From NCBI GenBank assembly GCA_964502145.1, contig CAZCVI010000026.1, forward strand, positions 1-64,000: a DNA stretch of 64,000 nt. The letters run 5' to 3'. The notes under the pieces were generated by a model. The model was not told the DNA's origin. It did not search any database and saw only the letters and a list, made by a program, of their open reading frames with translations. This DNA is from CAZCVI01 sp964502145 (GTDB lineage: Bacteria; Acidobacteriota; Aminicenantia; UBA2199). How positions within the stretch are numbered: position 1 is the stretch's first letter; every line of letters starts with the position of its first letter. This document shows positions 35,909 through 44,517 of the stretch, piece by piece. Made by a program: the position numbers and the translations under genes.

Positions 35909-36070
35909 ATGAAAAAAATGATGAAGGTAATTATGGCGTTGTTAATGCTTGCAGGTATTTCATTCGCGATTGTCAATTTTTGTGCTCCTGAGATCAAAGC
36001 GTCTGAAAGACCAAAAGTTGACGGGACAGTAACCGATGACGGATGCGTTGGCGAGCCTCTCAATTGTTAA
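35909..36070 (+). CDS. Small secreted peptide, 53 aa
   Basis: A short ORF with a strong GGAGG site 9 nt before its ATG. It has a Lys-rich start and a hydrophobic signal sequence (VIMALLMLAGISFAIV), then a 25-30 residue tail ending TDDGCVGEPLNC, with two cysteines seven residues apart and one more near the signal end. It lies 27 nt after the thioredoxin-like gene and 137 nt before a beta-propeller gene. The layout recalls the small NVEALT-type secreted peptides that neighbour 6-bladed beta-propeller genes in Bacteroidota, but the NVEALT motif is absent. Not a recognised family. Confidence 0.6.
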   Translation: MKKMMKVIMALLMLAGISFAIVNFCAPEIKASERPKVDGTVTDDGCVGEPLNC

Positions 36071-36207
36071 GAACATGTGTACCTGAAATTTGATGACCTG
36101 TGCTGTTGAAACACAAGAATGCGTATAGGAATACCTTTTAATTCAGACGGAAAGGTCTTCCTATGATTTTACAAGTTGCTATTAATGGTGATTTAGAGGT
36201 GAATAGA

Positions 36208-37299
36208 ATGAGAAATTTAAAAAGACTGATGTTCTTGGCGGTTATTATTATTACCTTCACCACGCTGACGATACCTGGAATGGATATTAAACTGATAAAA
36301 AAAGTAAAACTGTCCCAAGATACGACCATACTTGAAAAGGTTCAAGATTTTTGCTTGACCGAAGATGAACTATTCTTGATTCCAGATTCTAAAGCGGGAA
36401 ACATAAAAATCTATGAGAATAATGGAAAATTGGTTAAAACATTGGGTCGGAGTGGTCTTGGCCCAAATGAATTTTTGAAACCAACCTACTGCTTTTATAA
36501 TAAAAAAGAGGAGTTTCAATTTGGCATTCTTGATGCCAGAATAAAAAAAATATTTCTGTATCAAAGAACGGGGAAACTGGATTTTAAGAGAAGCAAAGAA
36601 ACTCTTTGCCTTACAGGTGGGTATAGCCTTAAAAAAAAAGGAAATGTTCTATTGATTTCAGGGTTCAAACGCGCTCCAAATGGAAATGCCTATGATTTAT
36701 ATTCTATTGATTTAATGAGAAATCAAACCTCTTTTCTATTACCCTCGCATCATAAATATGGTTTAAAGTCATTTGAAGAATACGACTTCCAATATAAACA
36801 GAGACCGGATATCTCCACAATAGGGATAAGTGGTTGGTTTGATATTCAAGGAACTGACGTTTATTTTGTCTGGTATGGTGATTTGAAAATTATAAAAATG
36901 AACATAGACTCCGGTACACTTAACTTTTTCGGAGAGAAAACCCCTCATTATATTAAACCTTCCGCCTCTAAACAGATGATTGAAGCGTATAGAGCTGGTG
37001 ATTTTAAGGTCGTAAAAAACGAAAAGACCAAGATGTCTTACGTCAGAAACATTTTTGCAAGCCCGAAACACGTTCTCCTGGTCTATGAAGGACCTACCAA
37101 AAAGGAAGGGGTATCCAATGTGTGGGTTCAGTTCTACACATTGGCGGGAAAGTTCTTGCAAGAGCTCCCGGTACCATGCCAACCCGAGAGCCTGTTCTAT
37201 TTCGATAAAGACAAATCCATGTTATACGCTCTGGGAATTGAAGCGGATGCCGAACTTAATGAAGAAAACATCATGCTGGTATACAAGGTGACCGAGTAA
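36208..37299 (+). CDS. Exported 6-bladed beta-propeller-like protein
   Basis: A 363-aa protein from the ATG at 36208, which has GAGGTG upstream; an earlier in-frame ATG at 36163 is less likely. A hydrophobic signal (LMFLAVIIITFTTLTIPG) is followed by propeller-type repeats, for example LIPDSKAGNIKIYENNGKLV with TLGRSGLGPNEF, a pattern seen in the BF3886-like 6-bladed propeller family. Third gene of the trio. Its role is unknown; such proteins are thought to bind ligands at the cell surface. Confidence 0.7.
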   Translation: MRNLKRLMFLAVIIITFTTLTIPGMDIKLIKKVKLSQDTTILEKVQDFCLTEDELFLIPDSKAGNIKIYENNGKLVKTLGRSGLGPNEFLKPTYCFYNKKEEFQFGILDARIKKIFLYQRTGKLDFKRSKETLCLTGGYSLKKKGNVLLISGFKRAPNGNAYDLYSIDLMRNQTSFLLPSHHKYGLKSFEEYDFQYKQRPDISTIGISGWFDIQGTDVYFVWYGDLKIIKMNIDSGTLNFFGEKTPHYIKPSASKQMIEAYRAGDFKVVKNEKTKMSYVRNIFASPKHVLLVYEGPTKKEGVSNVWVQFYTLAGKFLQELPVPCQPESLFYFDKDKSMLYALGIEADAELNEENIMLVYKVTE

Positions 37300-37347
37300 C
37301 GACTCTTTAATCGTGCCTCTTTTCCTTTCAAACGGAAATGATACCAA

Positions 37348-37758
37348 TTACTCCTTGATTTGGGGGCCGTGGTTCTGATAACGGGCGATAAGTTCCGGGT
37401 TATTCTCTTTGAAACGCAGGAAAAAAGCCATGACCTCATGCTTAAGCAACGGAATCTGAGCCATACACGCGACTAATTCTTGCTCTTCTTTATCTAAGGG
37501 CAGGACGGGGGCACTCTCCAATTCTGTTTTCACCGGTGACGGCGTGGTTTCAAGCTCTTTTTCTCTAAAATACCGGGGCCCCTTGTCAGCAATCAACCAA
37601 TCCAGCGAAACATTAAACGTATGGGATAAAACATGCAGGGACGGATAACTAGGAAAGGTTGAGCCGGTTTCATTTTTAACATAAGTCGTCCGCACTACTC
37701 CAAAATGCGCCGCCAACTCCTCCGGGGATAACTTTAAATCCTCATGAACCTCATTCAT
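37348..37758 (-). CDS. XRE-family helix-turn-helix regulator
   Basis: A 136-aa protein. Residues about 8-58 form an HTH_3-type domain (LSPEELAAHFGVVRTTYVKNETG, then VSLDWLIADKG, a common ending of this fold). A variable linker and a C-terminal helical region follow (ELVACMAQIPLLKHEVMAF). It faces the propeller gene convergently and precedes no obvious target operon. The target is unknown. Confidence 0.8.
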   Translation of the reverse strand: MNEVHEDLKLSPEELAAHFGVVRTTYVKNETGSTFPSYPSLHVLSHTFNVSLDWLIADKGPRYFREKELETTPSPVKTELESAPVLPLDKEEQELVACMAQIPLLKHEVMAFFLRFKENNPELIARYQNHGPQIKE

Positions 37759-37863
37759 CCCTACTTTTTTTTCACAGAAATATCCTGTTGCATGTTCGGA
37801 CCGGTGAGAGATGACTGAAGGAGGAGAAAAGAGCAGGAAAACACGTGAAATGGGAATACTTTT

Positions 37864-39171
37864 TTATAACTGGAACATTACCTCGAAACGCAACCAGTTG
37901 GAATTATCGGCGCCAGTGAAATAAAAATCCCCGGGATTAAAATGTTCCCAGATAAAATGGGCCGTGGTGAACGTATTGATCTTCATATTCACCCGCCCCA
38001 TGATCAAATCGCCCCGCGTCTTACCCGCTCCACCGGTGAACGAACCTTTTCCTCTCTCCACGGCCCCCAAACGAAAATAAGTCATGGTCAAATTGATTCC
38101 CGGTGTCAAATCCATTAGGAAGGAGAGATACAACGTCTTCAAATTACTCCAATATGCTACCCCATGTTCTTTGGCTAGGGTATAAATATAGGATTCGCTC
38201 CATTTGGGCCAGCGACTATAGACAGGATCCCAGCCTTCCATTTTAGCGGTGGCGGGATTGTCACCACCCAGATAAATACCACCCAGTGTCAGTGTTCTAA
38301 GCAGTGGCACTTTATTGCTCAAGGTATAATCCAAATGACCGTATCCAGCCAGCGCAGAACGATCAAAAGCACCATAGCTGCCAAATTGATAGGCCCCTTC
38401 CATTGTCAATGACAAATCCTTGAGTAATGAATGTTGTACACGTGTGCCAAAGGTATTAATACCCGATTCAATCGGCAATTTATCCGTGCGGTCGACATAC
38501 TTATGAATAAAATAAGCTTCGATGCCCGTTTTTTTCAACAATCCAGTGTAATAAAGGCCAAGGGCTCCCTCAGGTTGGTCTACCAAGGGTTGATCCTGAT
38601 GGTTGATGAGCGGTAAAATAGTATCCGTTACTGGTTGATAGGAGTAAAAAGCGGTTAAGCGTTGGTTTTTAGACCATTGATAATCCGCCCGCAACGCGTT
38701 AAAATAGAGGGAACGGGAACCATCCAGCGCATTGCCATCCATCATGACAAACCCCTCCCCAAACATGATGTTCTGCCGCCCCACCGTAAGGGTCAACGGC
38801 GATTGACCAATGTTTTTCCACTTGACATATAGCTGGTCGAAAAAAATTTCATGGATTTTAAACGGTTTATTCTTGGGCACCAGATAATGGCGGAACTCAT
38901 TGGTCAATTTAACCATTACTTCGACGTGGGCACTGGGATTCCACAACGCGGCCAGACTGGTGCGATTGCGGGTGTAACCCGAGGCATCATTGGCGTCCTC
39001 ATCCAAACCCACGGCATTGTCCCACCCTTCAAAACGAAACCGCTGGGAGAAACTTATTTTAAACTTGGCGGACACTTGCTCCGTGCTCACCTCCGCACCC
39101 AGAGTGAAAACTGTCAAACACACCATCATTATGACCACAATACCCAATAGAAATCTCATGTACAACACCAT
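37864..39171 (-). CDS. Outer-membrane beta-barrel protein, alginate-export/porin type
   Basis: A 435-aa protein with a signal peptide (FLLGIVVIMMVCLTVFTLGAE). A barrel-like sequence follows, starting RFRFEGWDNAVG and containing LTLTVGRQNIMFGEGFVMMD and ALRADYQW, as in the alginate_export/AlgE-like domain family. It ends in an aromatic residue-rich C terminus (WLRFEVMFQL), typical of outer-membrane insertion. Likely a porin for anionic or carbohydrate solutes; the name of the family does not prove alginate as substrate. Confidence 0.8.
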   Translation of the reverse strand: MVLYMRFLLGIVVIMMVCLTVFTLGAEVSTEQVSAKFKISFSQRFRFEGWDNAVGLDEDANDASGYTRNRTSLAALWNPSAHVEVMVKLTNEFRHYLVPKNKPFKIHEIFFDQLYVKWKNIGQSPLTLTVGRQNIMFGEGFVMMDGNALDGSRSLYFNALRADYQWSKNQRLTAFYSYQPVTDTILPLINHQDQPLVDQPEGALGLYYTGLLKKTGIEAYFIHKYVDRTDKLPIESGINTFGTRVQHSLLKDLSLTMEGAYQFGSYGAFDRSALAGYGHLDYTLSNKVPLLRTLTLGGIYLGGDNPATAKMEGWDPVYSRWPKWSESYIYTLAKEHGVAYWSNLKTLYLSFLMDLTPGINLTMTYFRLGAVERGKGSFTGGAGKTRGDLIMGRVNMKINTFTTAHFIWEHFNPGDFYFTGADNSNWLRFEVMFQL

Positions 39172-39235
39172 ATCCCAAGTATTTTTTCTGCCATGAACCC
39201 GAATGACCCCATAATTGGTTCCCGCTCTTTGTTTA

Positions 39236-39889
39236 TTATAAGCCGAACTCTTTTAACAACTCGTCGATCATGCCCTGCTTGGAAGAGTTGTCTTCGTTGG
39301 GGTCCGAGATATAGCGGATTTCCCGGATGAACGAGGAATCTTTCTCCTCGATTTTTTCCTTTACTTTTAATAGGATCAACACCTTGATCAGGTTATCATA
39401 GATTTGTGTCAGTTTCTTCAGTATTTTTTCCAGTTTCTGGCGGTTGATATCTTCGAATTCCAGCGAGGTAATAATTTTAAAAGCATTTGTTTGTAAATGG
39501 GCCAGGGCGGAGTCGATATTGTCCAATTCACCTTGAACCGCTGGTTTTTCACCTATCTTTTCTTTTATCGTCGCCATATTGGCAGAGATAATGCCCGCAT
39601 CCGTCACGATGGACTCTGAATGGTCCATCACCTGCATGACGCCCTCCTCGGTGGTCTTGGAAATATGCTGCAAATGAGAGGAAATTTGCTGCACATCGGT
39701 CGAATCCACGCCCACTTTATAACCGACTTCCTCAAGACTACGAATCACTTCGCCGAAATTAGATGCCAATTCAGTGGCCTCTTTTTCGATTAAGCTCAAG
39801 TCGATTTCATCGTAGCGGCCGTCTTTTAATAATCCTGAAATAGAAATAACCTGGCTGATCAACCATTGCCTTTTATCTTCTTCGGTCAT
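39236..39889 (-). CDS. CheZ-like protein phosphatase
   Basis: A 217-aa, all-helical protein. SLEFEDINRQKLEKILKKL (about 142-160) matches the core CheZ segment, which contains the catalytic Gln (R-Q here), and a C-terminal amphipathic helix (SKQGMIDELLKEFGL) resembles the CheY-binding peptide of CheZ. It would dephosphorylate a CheY-type receiver. It lies 24 nt downstream of the diguanylate cyclase gene on the same strand, so the two are likely cotranscribed. No chemotaxis genes are adjacent. Confidence 0.75.
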   Translation of the reverse strand: MTEEDKRQWLISQVISISGLLKDGRYDEIDLSLIEKEATELASNFGEVIRSLEEVGYKVGVDSTDVQQISSHLQHISKTTEEGVMQVMDHSESIVTDAGIISANMATIKEKIGEKPAVQGELDNIDSALAHLQTNAFKIITSLEFEDINRQKLEKILKKLTQIYDNLIKVLILLKVKEKIEEKDSSFIREIRYISDPNEDNSSKQGMIDELLKEFGL

Positions 39890-39913
39890 CGGGTAAAACC
39901 TCCTGTTGCTAAA

Positions 39914-41644
39914 TTAGCGGTATTTTTTTTGTGTTTTATAATAATTTTCCTTGTCCACGTACATCCGTTTATCCGCCTCATCCTTTAAGCGTGTATGTTC
40001 CACTTCAGTTGAACAGGCGCCGCCCAGAGAGAAACGAATCGGAAAGGTTTCCCCCTTTAATGCAAACGACGCGTTTTCCTGGATTTCCTTGAATCGTTGG
40101 GTGACCTCTTCCAATTGGGTCCGTGAACAATTGGAGAGCAAGATTACAAATTCGTCGCCGCCAATGCGGTAAATCGCATCCGCGCTACGGATGTTTTTGC
40201 TTAATAAGCGGGCCGTATGTCCCAGTAACAAGTCCCCGGCCTCGTGTCCGATATGGTCATTAATCGCTTTTAGCCCATTCAAATCGGTTAAAATCAATGA
40301 TAGGGGTTGTCCGTAACGCAACGATAGCTCCGTTTCCTCGGCAAACCGTTTGTCAAAATAATAACGGTTAAACACGCCAGTCAAACCATCCGTTTGTGCT
40401 ACTTCTTCCAGTTTGCGTTGCAGTTCCAGGTTTTCCAGCAGATCGTTGACCTGCATCAGGAACAATTCCAGAATGGAGCGGTCCATTACTTTACCCGGGC
40501 GGTAAAGAAAAAGACAACCGATCAACTTTCCCTTGTCCACCATTTCTTGCACCGTGTAAAGGCTGGTGCCCGGTTCCGCCATAATTCCAGAAGAATCCTC
40601 TGGCAGCAGAAATATTTCGCATTCCCGGCTCATTGTGGCCGGGGCTGAACCACGGACCGAGCGACCCGCAATAGAATGAATGATGCGGTTGCGTTCCGAT
40701 TCCGTGATTTCCCCAGTAAAATGGGCATTCTTGATTTTTCCCGATTCATTAAACAGTAAGATCGCCCCTTTTTCACATTGGAACGTCTCGATAATCGAAG
40801 TGATCACCGCCTCCAGAATCGCTTCCAGGTCGCGCATTTGGCCGATACGCACGTTGATGTTGGACAACCTTTTTAAAATATCGTTCTGCTCTGCAATCAG
40901 ACGGTTCGCGTTCTCCAGTTCTTCTTGTTGCTTCTTGATTTCCTGGATCAGGTTGATTTCTTTTGTTGTATCGCGAAAGATGATGATAAATTTATCTTTT
41001 GCCCGATGGATTTCAGCCGTGATCAGGCGGTTGCCGTTTTCTGTCACAAAGGTTTTTTTGTTTTTTTGTGCGTCTTGTTGCACGCTCTTCAGGATACATC
41101 CCTCGCAGGGTTTTATTTCGCCCACGAAATTATAGCATTTTTTAAGGTTTAGCTTCGCATGGATGCGAAAAAAACCCTTGATCGTGTGGTTGGCAAACGA
41201 GACATCGTAGTTTTCCGAGACGATGAGGATGCCCACCGGTAGTTCTTTGCCCAGCAGTTGCTGGTATATTTCATAGGTGCCCGTCAGTTCTTGCAACTGT
41301 TTTTTCAGTTGTTTTAGCGCCAGCATTTCGAAGGTAATATTCCTCAGCAGGAAGAGAGTTTCCCGGTGATTTATTCCGAATTCCAGCAGTTCCCAGGATG
41401 TATCATTAAACGTGACCACCGTTTTGTTGTCGCTTTTGCTCGTTACTTGTGCCAGTAATTGGTGCGGTGTTTCGATACCCGGGAAAACCGCCCCGAACAA
41501 GGGGTTGCGTACAAGAAACCGTTCGTTTTGAGTGCTTATTCCTATCGCCATAGCCAGCGGGCTGCCGGGGAGATCAGAATCAAGGTTCAGCAGAAATTGA
41601 TTTTCTTTCATCGTGTACAGTACGTCCATCCTTTTCAGTACCAC
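39914..41644 (-). CDS. Diguanylate cyclase with PAS-like and GAF sensor domains
   Basis: A 576-aa protein. Two PAS-like regions lie at about 10-95 and 130-220, the second with a Cys-rich segment (CYNFVGEIKPCEGCIL) typical of PAS domains preceding histidine kinases and cyclases. A coiled coil is followed by a GAF domain (about 255-395). The GGDEF domain (about 410-570) has an intact YRIGGDEFVILL active site, and an RSAD product-inhibition I-site placed five residues before GGDEF. It should make cyclic di-GMP in response to a cytoplasmic signal. Confidence 0.93.
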   Translation of the reverse strand: MVLKRMDVLYTMKENQFLLNLDSDLPGSPLAMAIGISTQNERFLVRNPLFGAVFPGIETPHQLLAQVTSKSDNKTVVTFNDTSWELLEFGINHRETLFLLRNITFEMLALKQLKKQLQELTGTYEIYQQLLGKELPVGILIVSENYDVSFANHTIKGFFRIHAKLNLKKCYNFVGEIKPCEGCILKSVQQDAQKNKKTFVTENGNRLITAEIHRAKDKFIIIFRDTTKEINLIQEIKKQQEELENANRLIAEQNDILKRLSNINVRIGQMRDLEAILEAVITSIIETFQCEKGAILLFNESGKIKNAHFTGEITESERNRIIHSIAGRSVRGSAPATMSRECEIFLLPEDSSGIMAEPGTSLYTVQEMVDKGKLIGCLFLYRPGKVMDRSILELFLMQVNDLLENLELQRKLEEVAQTDGLTGVFNRYYFDKRFAEETELSLRYGQPLSLILTDLNGLKAINDHIGHEAGDLLLGHTARLLSKNIRSADAIYRIGGDEFVILLSNCSRTQLEEVTQRFKEIQENASFALKGETFPIRFSLGGACSTEVEHTRLKDEADKRMYVDKENYYKTQKKYR

Positions 41645-41789
41645 TTAAATTGTATAAAAAAACTGGGATTATTTCAAGATAAAAGAAAAGATTTTTGCGT
41701 TGCCTTGTTATAGAAGGAGGAAAAAAGAATACGTGCAGAGTTTCGTGGTGATGGAATAAATTAAAAAAAATCATCGGCCACGCCATCGT

Positions 41790-41940
41790 TATAGACTATC
41801 TGGACATACTGGACATTCTGGACCAACTGGACTTCCCCAAACCCGCGAATTTTGTCCAGCTTGTCCAGTAAGTCCAGAGCGTCCAGAAAGTCCAGCTTGC
41901 CACGATTATCCGTGGTGCTTATAAAAATGGCCGTGAATCC
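41790..41940 (-). repeat. Hairpin element, stem of ~9-bp TGGAC units (copy in minus orientation)
   Basis: Four 9-bp units of the type TCTGGACAT (41799-41835) face about five inverted units of the type AAGTCCAGA (41853-41896). The distal 60 bp, read on the minus strand, match 53410-53469 at about 50 positions, including the small palindrome CCACGG-ATAA-CGTGG and a CATTTTTATAA stretch. It is the main content of the 41645-42040 gap between the cyclase and the ribosomal operon. Confidence 0.75.
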
Positions 41941-42040
41941 AATAAATCTTAAATCCACCCTCATTTTTTTTGACAAACGGAACTTCTCAAAACCCTTTGA
42001 TTCTTGGATGATTTCTTTTTTTTCGCTGGACATTGTGGGA

Positions 42041-42097
42041 AAAAACTGAATAGATACAAGAAAAGAGCTTGACAAATGGGGAAAAATAGGATAAAGT
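42041..42097 (+). promoter_or_regulatory. rplM operon promoter with conserved upstream element
   Basis: AAAAACTGAATAGATAC (42041-42057), 11 bp, TTGACA (42069-42074), 17 bp, TAAAGT (42092-42097). The 17-mer is identical to the one before the AAA/nuclease gene at 20450, with the same 11-bp gap. TSS near 42104. Confidence 0.75.
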
Positions 42098-42118
42098 ATC
42101 CTTTGCATATACGAGGTA

Positions 42119-42568
42119 ATGATGAGACTGAATAAAAACAACAAGACTTTTTTACCAGAAAAAGCCGAAGGTAAGACAAAATGGTGGCTGATTGACGCCC
42201 AAGATGCCGTGCTTGGCAGATTGGCGACAAGAGTGGCCGATATTCTACGGGGCAAAAATAAAGCCCAGTATACTCCTTTTTTTGATATCGGAGATTTTGT
42301 CATTATAATCAACGCCGATAAAGTGAAACTCACTGGCAGCAAAGAAACACAAAAGATGTATTACCGTCACTCCGGTTACATGGGTGGCATGAAGGAAACA
42401 TCTTACATGCGCATGAAAGCAACCCACCCCGACCGCATCATCACCCACGCGGTCAAAGGCATGCTGCCTAAGAATAAACTGAGTCGACAAATTCTAAAGA
42501 AATTAAAAGTGTACGCGGGTCCTGAGCATAAGCATATTGCTCAAAAACCGGAAACACTGAAAGTGTAA
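42119..42568 (+). CDS. rplM: 50S ribosomal protein L13
   Basis: A 149-aa protein with WWLIDAQDAVLGRLATRVADIL and the GDFVIIINADKVKLTGSK segment typical of L13. The ATG at 42122 is a better start than 42119 because GAGG (42113-42116) is then 5 nt away. It starts the ribosomal operon and is followed by rpsI, the near-universal pairing. Confidence 0.98.
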   Translation: MMRLNKNNKTFLPEKAEGKTKWWLIDAQDAVLGRLATRVADILRGKNKAQYTPFFDIGDFVIIINADKVKLTGSKETQKMYYRHSGYMGGMKETSYMRMKATHPDRIITHAVKGMLPKNKLSRQILKKLKVYAGPEHKHIAQKPETLKV

Positions 42569-42586
42569 ATTAACAGGAGGAACAGC

Positions 42587-42991
42587 TTGAGTATCGTCCA
42601 ATATTACGGAACAGGTAGAAGAAAAAGAAGCGTCGCAAGAGTTTATTTACGGCCTGGAAAAGGCGAGTTTAAATTAATCGTCAAAAAAAGGAAAAGAGTG
42701 TTTGATGAATATTTTCCATTAATGATTCATAAGATAACCATCAATAAGCCTCTTTCTATCACCAGCACGATGGAACACTTTGACGTGTTCATCAACGTTC
42801 ACGGTGGTGGTTTATCAGCACAAACAAATGCCATCAGACTTGGACTGGCACGCGCACTGCTGGAATACAATTCGGAACTTCGCCCGGCATTAAAGAAAGC
42901 CGGACTGCTCACCAGAGATGCCAGAGAAAAAGAGAGCAAGAAATACGGACTCCTTAAGGCCAGAAAAGCATCTCAGTACCACAAGAGATAA
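42587..42991 (+). CDS. rpsI: 30S ribosomal protein S9
   Basis: A 134-aa protein that starts at TTG with a perfect AGGAGG site upstream. It has YYGTGRRKRSVARVYL at the N terminus and ends in the conserved KYGLLKARKASQYHKR tail that reaches the P site, with the usual C-terminal R of SKR replaced by HKR. It sits 18 nt after rplM and 10 nt before the rpsB ATG. Confidence 0.98.
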   Translation: MSIVQYYGTGRRKRSVARVYLRPGKGEFKLIVKKRKRVFDEYFPLMIHKITINKPLSITSTMEHFDVFINVHGGGLSAQTNAIRLGLARALLEYNSELRPALKKAGLLTRDAREKESKKYGLLKARKASQYHKR

Positions 42992-43001
42992 GGAGGATTA
43001 T

Positions 43002-43811
43002 ATGGTTTCTGTAAATATGAGAGAAATGCTGGAAGCAGGGGTGCATTTTGGCCATCAGGTTCGCAAGTGGAACCCCAAAATGAAACCCTTTATTTATGGG
43101 AAAAAGAATGGGATATATATCATTAATTTACAGACGTCCATCGAGCTATTCAAAACCGCCCTGGATTTCGTAACTGAAGTGGTTGCATCCGGAAAAGAAG
43201 CGCTGATTGTCGGCACTAAAAAGCAAGCCCAAGCCATTATCACTGAAGTAGCTGAAAATAGCGGCATGCATTATGTCAACACACGCTGGTTAGGTGGTTT
43301 GCTGACCAATTTCCCCATGATCAAAAAAAGTATCGAGAAACTAATTGATCTGGATGAAATGAAAAAAGATGGACGCTGGGAAGTTAAGCCGAAAAAAGAA
43401 CAGTCCCGCATGGAAAAAAGATACAAAAAACTCTATAAGAACCTGTGGGGCATGCGCAATATCAAAGGTATACCCGGCGTATTGATCGTGATTGATTCCA
43501 ACTTTGAAGAAATCGCGGTAGAAGAAGCCAAAAAGCTCGGTATTCCTATCGTGGGTATTGTGGACACCAACGCCAACCCTGAAGATATTAATTACCCTGT
43601 TCCCGGCAATGATGATGCAATTCGTTCCATCAAGCTGTTTGCTTCAAAATTCGGCGAAGCTGTGAAAGTGGGACTGGCCAAACGGATTTCCGATTCCTTA
43701 AACCAGGATAAAAAATACGCTGACATGCAAGAGAATGCCGTTCAAGAAGAAGTAGCCAGTGACACGGCCACTGATGATTTAATCACCCAAGACGCAAGCA
43801 GCACCCATTAA
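43002..43811 (+). CDS. rpsB: 30S ribosomal protein S2
   Basis: A 269-aa protein beginning MVSVNMREMLEAGVHFGHQ. The ATG at 43002 has AAGGAGG upstream; a longer in-frame reading from 42918 would overlap rpsI and is rejected. It contains VHFGHQVRKWNPKM and the TRWLGGLLTNF motif. The C-terminal acidic tail is a little longer than in E. coli. Confidence 0.98.
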   Translation: MVSVNMREMLEAGVHFGHQVRKWNPKMKPFIYGKKNGIYIINLQTSIELFKTALDFVTEVVASGKEALIVGTKKQAQAIITEVAENSGMHYVNTRWLGGLLTNFPMIKKSIEKLIDLDEMKKDGRWEVKPKKEQSRMEKRYKKLYKNLWGMRNIKGIPGVLIVIDSNFEEIAVEEAKKLGIPIVGIVDTNANPEDINYPVPGNDDAIRSIKLFASKFGEAVKVGLAKRISDSLNQDKKYADMQENAVQEEVASDTATDDLITQDASSTH

Positions 43812-43870
43812 AATAACGATTAACGCATAGCGTTACATTGCTGACACTTTTGTGTATAGGAGAAGTAAAC

Positions 43871-44470
43871 ATGTCTGTAGATATGGAGCTAGTAAAAAAA
43901 CTGCGAGAACAAACCGGTGTGGGTATTCTCGAATGTAAAAAAGCAATTGCCGAGGCCGATAATAATTACGAAAAGGCCGAGGAATTGCTCCGTAAAAAAG
44001 GTTTCGAAAAAGCAAAATCAAAAGCATCACGCGAAACCAAACAAGGAGCTATCGGTTCTTATATTCATTCCAATTACAAGATTGGCGTCTTGATGGAATT
44101 GGGTTGCGAGACCGATTTTGTTGCCCGTAACGAGGATTTCCTCGGTCTACATAAAGATATCTGCATGCAAATTGCAGCCATGAACCCCAAATATATCTCG
44201 GAACAAGAGATTCCCGAAGCCGCATTGGCCAAAGAAAAAGAAATTTTCCTGGAACAGTTAAAAGGTTCCGGTAAACCTGAAAATATTCTGGAAAAAATCG
44301 TCGAAGGCAAGATCCAGAAGTACTTCACGGAAGTATGCCTGCTAAAGCAAGCCTTTTTTAAAGACGATTCCAAGACTATTGAAGCTTTAATTTCTGAAAA
44401 AATCCATAAGTTAGGCGAGAATATCACCATTAAGCGTTTTGTCCGCTATCAAGTAGGCGAAGAGCTTTAA
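43871..44470 (+). CDS. tsf: Elongation factor Ts
   Basis: A 199-aa protein from the ATG at 43871, which has AGGAGAAG upstream. It opens with the UBA-like domain (VKKLREQTGVGILECKKAI) and the EF-Tu interaction motif ELGCETDFVARNEDF. It is a short-form EF-Ts with only one core subdomain, compared with 283 aa in E. coli, as in many non-proteobacterial lineages. It regenerates EF-Tu-GTP. Confidence 0.97.
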   Translation: MSVDMELVKKLREQTGVGILECKKAIAEADNNYEKAEELLRKKGFEKAKSKASRETKQGAIGSYIHSNYKIGVLMELGCETDFVARNEDFLGLHKDICMQIAAMNPKYISEQEIPEAALAKEKEIFLEQLKGSGKPENILEKIVEGKIQKYFTEVCLLKQAFFKDDSKTIEALISEKIHKLGENITIKRFVRYQVGEEL

Positions 44471-44517
44471 TAACCGCCAGTACAATTCCAGTAACGAGAT
44501 AGAAATAAGAAAAAATC

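Noticed and set aside
41761..42342. A 193-codon minus-strand frame across the rplM start
   Set aside because: It runs antisense through the hairpin element, the rplM promoter and the start of rplM; low-complexity Ser/Phe content and no ribosome binding site.
42918..43001. N-terminal extension of rpsB
   Set aside because: It would overlap rpsI by 74 nt; the ATG at 43002 with AAGGAGG matches the usual S2 start.
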